In this document: positions 20,680 through 23,768 of the stretch, piece after piece
Layout of the letters: each line of letters begins with the position of its first letter
Numbering within the stretch: position 1 is the stretch's first letter
Virus record (IMG/VR): IMGVR_UViG_3300020442_001103
Location: 1-23,768 of that record
Direction: 5' to 3' (one strand)
Source: a virus
Length of the DNA: 23,768 nucleotides
The notes under the pieces: generated by a model
What the model was told of the DNA's origin: nothing
Databases searched by the model: none
Seen by the model: the letters and a program-made list of their open reading frames with translations, nothing else
Position numbers and translations under genes: made by a program

Positions 20680-20849
20680 TGGGACACGCAAGACGGATGA
20701 TGAATAATCGTCGAAGATTAATTTGGGAAATGACCAAAGAAAAGGAGGAAGAAAATGAGCGAAGACGGAATGACCATGACCAAGGGATTCATGATGTCGG
20801 AGAACATGAAAGAGTACCTGAGAGGAAAGATTCTTTATCACGAAACTAA
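20679..20849 (+). CDS. very small basic/charged ORF after sbcC
   Basis: A 56-residue frame whose ATG overlaps the SbcC stop (TAATG). It begins MGHARRMMNNRRRLIWEMTK and continues as a highly charged helix (EKEEENERRR). The N-terminal part lies in a 75-base gap otherwise without a gene, while the last ~95 bases overlap the next gene in another frame. From memory, short MGHAxR-type proteins occur at similar positions in marine phages. Function unknown. The overlap and small size keep confidence moderate. Confidence 0.45.
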   Translation: MGHARRMMNNRRRLIWEMTKEKEEENERRRNDHDQGIHDVGEHERVPERKDSLSRN

Positions 20850-20991
20850 TGTAAAGATTTATTTCTCAAATCCTGTAGGTATCGGTGAACACCCCGATAT
20901 TATGGCAGCAATAGAAGAAGAACTCGAGAAGGTAGCAGAGTATAAAGAAAAGCTGCAAGTACTACAGGAGATGCAAAGAGAGTTATGGTAG
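20755..20991 (+). CDS. small conserved phage protein, helical
   Basis: The 78-residue protein (KEYLRGKILYHETNVKIYF, NPVGIGEHPDIMAAIEEEL, KVAEYKEKLQVLQ) is predicted all-helical with a C-terminal coiled-coil-like segment. From memory, the block around VGIGEHPD recurs in uncharacterised phage proteins. The ribosome site is very strong (AAAGGAGGAAGAAA before the ATG), better than that of its neighbours, so it may be made in quantity. The stop overlaps the nuclease start by 7 bases. Function unknown. Confidence 0.75.
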   Translation: MSEDGMTMTKGFMMSENMKEYLRGKILYHETNVKIYFSNPVGIGEHPDIMAAIEEELEKVAEYKEKLQVLQEMQRELW

Positions 20992-21431
20992 ATAGCAGAG
21001 CAAAGGGGGCTCGTGGAGAATATTTAGTACGAGACATGCTCAGAGATGCAACCGGCTTACAGTTTGAGAGAGTGCCCGCTTCGGGCGCTCTTGAGTATCT
21101 AAAAGGCGATATCTACGTACCTCATGCATCAAACAAGTTTTGTATAGAAGTAAAAAACTATGAAAGTTCTCCGCTGAGTGACAAGATTTTCACAGCCCCG
21201 AGAACAAACAATTTAATTAAATGGTGGAAGAAAGTAGTACAGCAAGCAGAAGGCGGAAACCAGGAGCCTTTATTGTTTTTCAAATATAATCGGTCTACGA
21301 TATTTGTTGTTACTGCTGAACTGCCAAAAGAAACAGATCACTTTATACGAATAGAGTGGTTAAACTGTTACGTTCTAGTTGCTTCCGAGTGGCTAGAAGC
21401 AGAAAAACCGGAGTTTTTAAATGGCGTTTAA
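20985..21431 (+). CDS. PD-(D/E)XK nuclease, Holliday-junction-resolvase-like
   Basis: The 148-residue protein starts SRAKGARGEYLVRDML, which places a conserved Glu (Glu12) in the first helix. It then shows VPASGALEYLKGDIYV (Asp42) and FCIEVKNYE (Glu55 and Lys57), the E...D...ExK arrangement of archaeal Hjc-type resolvases and related phage nucleases. WWKKVVQQAE and PLLFFKYNR fit the later helix and strand. It probably resolves branched DNA before packaging or trims recombination intermediates, working near SbcCD and the UvsW-like helicase. The ATG at 20985 overlaps the previous stop. The fold call is good; the precise substrate is inferred. Confidence 0.82.
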   Translation: MVDSRAKGARGEYLVRDMLRDATGLQFERVPASGALEYLKGDIYVPHASNKFCIEVKNYESSPLSDKIFTAPRTNNLIKWWKKVVQQAEGGNQEPLLFFKYNRSTIFVVTAELPKETDHFIRIEWLNCYVLVASEWLEAEKPEFLNGV

Positions 21432-22266
21432 TCTGACTGACAAAATGGTCAATGATGACGCTAATTCTACTCTAATTGTTGATGCCCTCAACCTTGCATT
21501 TCGTTGGAAGCATCAAGGAAGAACAGACTTTCGATATGATTATCAAAGTACAGTAAAAAGTTTGGCAAAGTCGTATGATTGTAAGAATGTTATCATTACC
21601 GCAGATTGGGGTTCCTCTACTTACCGTAAAGCAATCTCGCCCGACTATAAGCAAAATCGAAAAGACAAGTTCGCTGAGCAATCAGAAGAAGAAAGACTTG
21701 CCTTTGAAGAATTTTTCGAAGAGTTCGAAGCAAGCCTCGAAGTCCTTTCGGAAGATTTTCCAGTCCTACGCTACAAAGGCGTAGAGGCTGATGATATTGC
21801 AGCACACTTAGTAAAACATCGAAACAAGTATGATTTAGAGTATATTTGGCTCATCTCGAGCGACCGTGACTGGGATCTTCTCATACAAGAAAACGTGGGT
21901 AGATTCTCTTATGTTACTCGAAGAGAAGTAAGACTAGACAATTGGAAAGAGCACTACGACATTCCACCCGAGATGTATATCTCAATGAAGTGTCTCACAG
22001 GTGATAAAGGCGATAATGTACCCGGCATTCCAGGGATCGGCCCAAAGCGTGCCACCCAGCTCATCGAGCAATACGGCAGTGCTTGGGATATTTATGAAGC
22101 CTTACCAATTGATAGTAGATACAAATACATTCAAGAATTGAATGCAAATGGTGAACAATTACTCGTGAACTACGAGTTAATGGATTTAATGACCTTTTGT
22201 GACGACGCAATAGGTCAGGACAATATTGTTGATATTGAGCGAGTAATAAATGGATATAGAAATTGA
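21421..22266 (+). CDS. 5'-3' exonuclease (FEN / RNase H type)
   Basis: The 281-residue protein has the N-terminal metal site (LIVDALNLAFRW, Asp21), ITADWGSSTYRKAISPDYK, the acidic EADDIAAHLV motif, ISSDRDWDLL, and the DNA-binding helix-three-turn-helix TGDKGDNVPGIPGIGPKRA. These are the hallmarks of the PolA 5'-nuclease/T4 RNase H family, which removes RNA primers and flaps. It supplies the activity missing from the phage polymerase. The ATG at 21421 overlaps the previous gene by 11 bases, and its end overlaps nrdA by 17. Confidence 0.93.
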   Translation: MAFNLTDKMVNDDANSTLIVDALNLAFRWKHQGRTDFRYDYQSTVKSLAKSYDCKNVIITADWGSSTYRKAISPDYKQNRKDKFAEQSEEERLAFEEFFEEFEASLEVLSEDFPVLRYKGVEADDIAAHLVKHRNKYDLEYIWLISSDRDWDLLIQENVGRFSYVTRREVRLDNWKEHYDIPPEMYISMKCLTGDKGDNVPGIPGIGPKRATQLIEQYGSAWDIYEALPIDSRYKYIQELNANGEQLLVNYELMDLMTFCDDAIGQDNIVDIERVINGYRN

Positions 22267-23768
22267 TTTTCGAAGAGATAGGTATTTATCTGAATTTAGT
22301 ATTAAAACGCTACAAGATAGATATCTAGTAGGGGGCGAAGGGTCTCCGCAACAAGCGTTTGCACGCGCCGCAGAAGCGTTTGCAGACAATGAAGCACACG
22401 CACAGCGTTTGTATGACTACGCAAGTAAGCTGTGGTTTATGTTTAGCACACCTATACTGTCAAACGGAGGTACAAAACGTGGTCTACCTATTAGCTGTTT
22501 TCTTAACTATGTTGATGATAGCAGAACTGGTATTACGGGACACTATACCGAAAACGCTTTTCTATCCTCTGTTGGTGGTGGAGTGGGCGGTTATTGGGGC
22601 GATGTTCGGTCTGTCGGTTCACGAACTTCGAATGGCTCCGAGTCTACAGGCGTTATTCCTTTCCTAAAAGTAGTAGATGCAGAGATGCTTGCTTTCTCAC
22701 AGGGCGTTACCCGTCGGGGAAGTTACGCGGCATATCTACCGATGAATCATCCCGAAATCGAGGAGTTTTTAGATGTTAGAAAGCCTACTGGCGGTGACAT
22801 TAACCGCAAGTCTACTAATTTACATCATGGGGTTGTTATTCCTGACGCTTTCATGGATCTTATTGAAGGAGCCACCAAGCATGAGGGATTTGATGATAGC
22901 TGGGATCTTGTGGATCCTCATACAGGGCATGTAACAAAGACAGTATCAGCTAAAACTCTTTGGGTAAAACTTATTCAGAACCGTGTAGAAACTGGAGAAC
23001 CTTACATTATGTTTGGGGACACAGTTCAAGAAGCACTGCCAGACTGCCAAAAAGACTTAGGCCTGTCTGTGTATCAATCGAACTTATGTAGTGAGATCAC
23101 ACTGCCGACAAACGAAGAGCGTACAGCTGTGTGCTGTTTGTCAAGTGTAAACTTGGAAGAGTATGACTCTTGGAGTAATGATCCGAACTTCATTCCTGAT
23201 CTAGTACGAATGTTGGACAACGTGATCACATACTTTATTGCTCATGCTCCAAATGAACTTGAAAGAGCGCGATATAGCGCAGAGAGGGAGAGATCAATTG
23301 GCTTGGGGGCGATGGGGTTCCATGCCTATTTACAACGGCACAACATTCCGTTTGAATCGGCAATGGCGAAAGGACGTAACATGGCTATGTTCTGGCACAT
23401 TAAATCTGCTGCGGAAACTGCTAGTAGGGATCTTGCACTGGAGCGGGGAGAAGCGCCTGATGCACAAGGCACGGGTATGCGTAATTGTCACTTGTTGGCT
23501 GTTGCTCCAAACGCTTCATCTAGTATTATCTGTGGCAACACTAGTCCTAGTATCGAGCCTTACCGTGCTAACGCATATACACAGAAAACTAAAAGTGGTA
23601 CCTCTCTACAAAAGAACGAATATCTCGAAGATATACTCCGAGATTTAGGAATGGATACTTCCGAAGTATGGAAGAGTATTGTTACTAATGGTGGTTCAGT
23701 ACAACATCTAGACTTTTTAGATGATTGGACAAAAGATGTATTCAAAACCGCTGTAGAAATAGATCAAC
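22250..23768 (+). CDS. nrdA: ribonucleotide reductase large subunit, 3' end outside window
   Basis: An open frame from ATG 22250 runs 506 codons to the window edge with no stop. The N-terminal region has STPILSNGGTKRGLPISCF (Cys83, first redox Cys) and later VGGGVGGYWGDVRS and TRRGSYAAYL. SNLCSEITLPT holds the catalytic Asn278, Cys280 and Glu282, and TAVCCLSS the second redox Cys. RSIGLGAMGFHAYL and APNASSSIICGNTSPSIEPYRANAY complete the barrel. It reduces ribonucleotides to deoxyribonucleotides for phage DNA. Only about 25 residues precede the core, so the ~90-residue ATP cone (activity site) is absent. It looks like the class I alpha subunit of T4-like and cyanophages; nrdB is expected downstream. 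Confidence 0.94.
   Translation, partial: MDIEIDFRRDRYLSEFSIKTLQDRYLVGGEGSPQQAFARAAEAFADNEAHAQRLYDYASKLWFMFSTPILSNGGTKRGLPISCFLNYVDDSRTGITGHYTENAFLSSVGGGVGGYWGDVRSVGSRTSNGSESTGVIPFLKVVDAEMLAFSQGVTRRGSYAAYLPMNHPEIEEFLDVRKPTGGDINRKSTNLHHGVVIPDAFMDLIEGATKHEGFDDSWDLVDPHTGHVTKTVSAKTLWVKLIQNRVETGEPYIMFGDTVQEALPDCQKDLGLSVYQSNLCSEITLPTNEERTAVCCLSSVNLEEYDSWSNDPNFIPDLVRMLDNVITYFIAHAPNELERARYSAERERSIGLGAMGFHAYLQRHNIPFESAMAKGRNMAMFWHIKSAAETASRDLALERGEAPDAQGTGMRNCHLLAVAPNASSSIICGNTSPSIEPYRANAYTQKTKSGTSLQKNEYLEDILRDLGMDTSEVWKSIVTNGGSVQHLDFLDDWTKDVFKTAVEIDQ

Noticed and set aside
1-23768. tRNA genes, CRISPR arrays, insertion sequences, integrase or attachment sites
   Set aside because: No cloverleaf, regularly spaced repeats, transposase, integrase or flanking direct repeats were seen by eye; a tRNA covariance search was not possible.

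Overview
The window is a gene-dense, single-direction stretch of a tailed double-stranded DNA phage genome. Every supported gene is on the + strand, neighbours overlap or abut by a few bases, and the content is lysis enzymes, a replication/recombination core and ribonucleotide reductase. Many small proteins resemble, from memory and not from a search, conserved proteins of marine phages and cyanophages. There is no photosynthesis gene, and the terminal oxidase is of the mitochondrial/proteobacterial AOX type, not the plastid PTOX type. A heterotrophic Gram-negative, probably marine, host is the best inference; the exact host is not visible.

Layout. Positions 1-1102 hold the tail of an unknown gene and two peptidoglycan hydrolases (M15 peptidase and T4-type lysozyme). 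Positions 1095-2246 hold an alternative oxidase and a peroxiredoxin in direct succession. Positions 2285-5128 hold an unknown phage protein, a full-length isocitrate lyase, a DUF3310 protein and a helix-turn-helix regulator overlapped by a small ORF. Positions 5193-8810 hold two DNA-binding proteins sharing one repeat family, a hairpin that hides a ribosome binding site, a PC4-like protein, and an NAD-dependent DNA ligase split into two genes, ending in a clear terminator. Positions 8875-16884 hold the DnaB-like helicase, a periplasmic c-type cytochrome placed between small phage genes, DnaG-type primase, family A DNA polymerase, PhoH, a small lipoprotein and a UvsW-like helicase. Positions 16931-23768 hold a conserved unknown protein, single-strand binding protein, SbcD/SbcC (gp47/gp46-like), a PD-(D/E)XK nuclease, a 5'-3' exonuclease and the start of nrdA, cut by the window edge.

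Regulation. Six near-identical sigma70-like promoters (TTCTTGAC[A/T], 17-18 bp spacer, GTATAATA) start transcription blocks at about 2250, 5138, 6280, 7275, 10237 and 16902. One intrinsic terminator lies at 8831-8855.

The most interesting content is the set of four host-type energy genes inside phage operons: alternative oxidase, peroxiredoxin, isocitrate lyase and cytochrome c. Together they suggest, as inference, a phage programme that keeps quinol oxidation running, limits peroxide damage and diverts TCA-cycle flow through the glyoxylate shunt while the replication and nucleotide genes make phage DNA.
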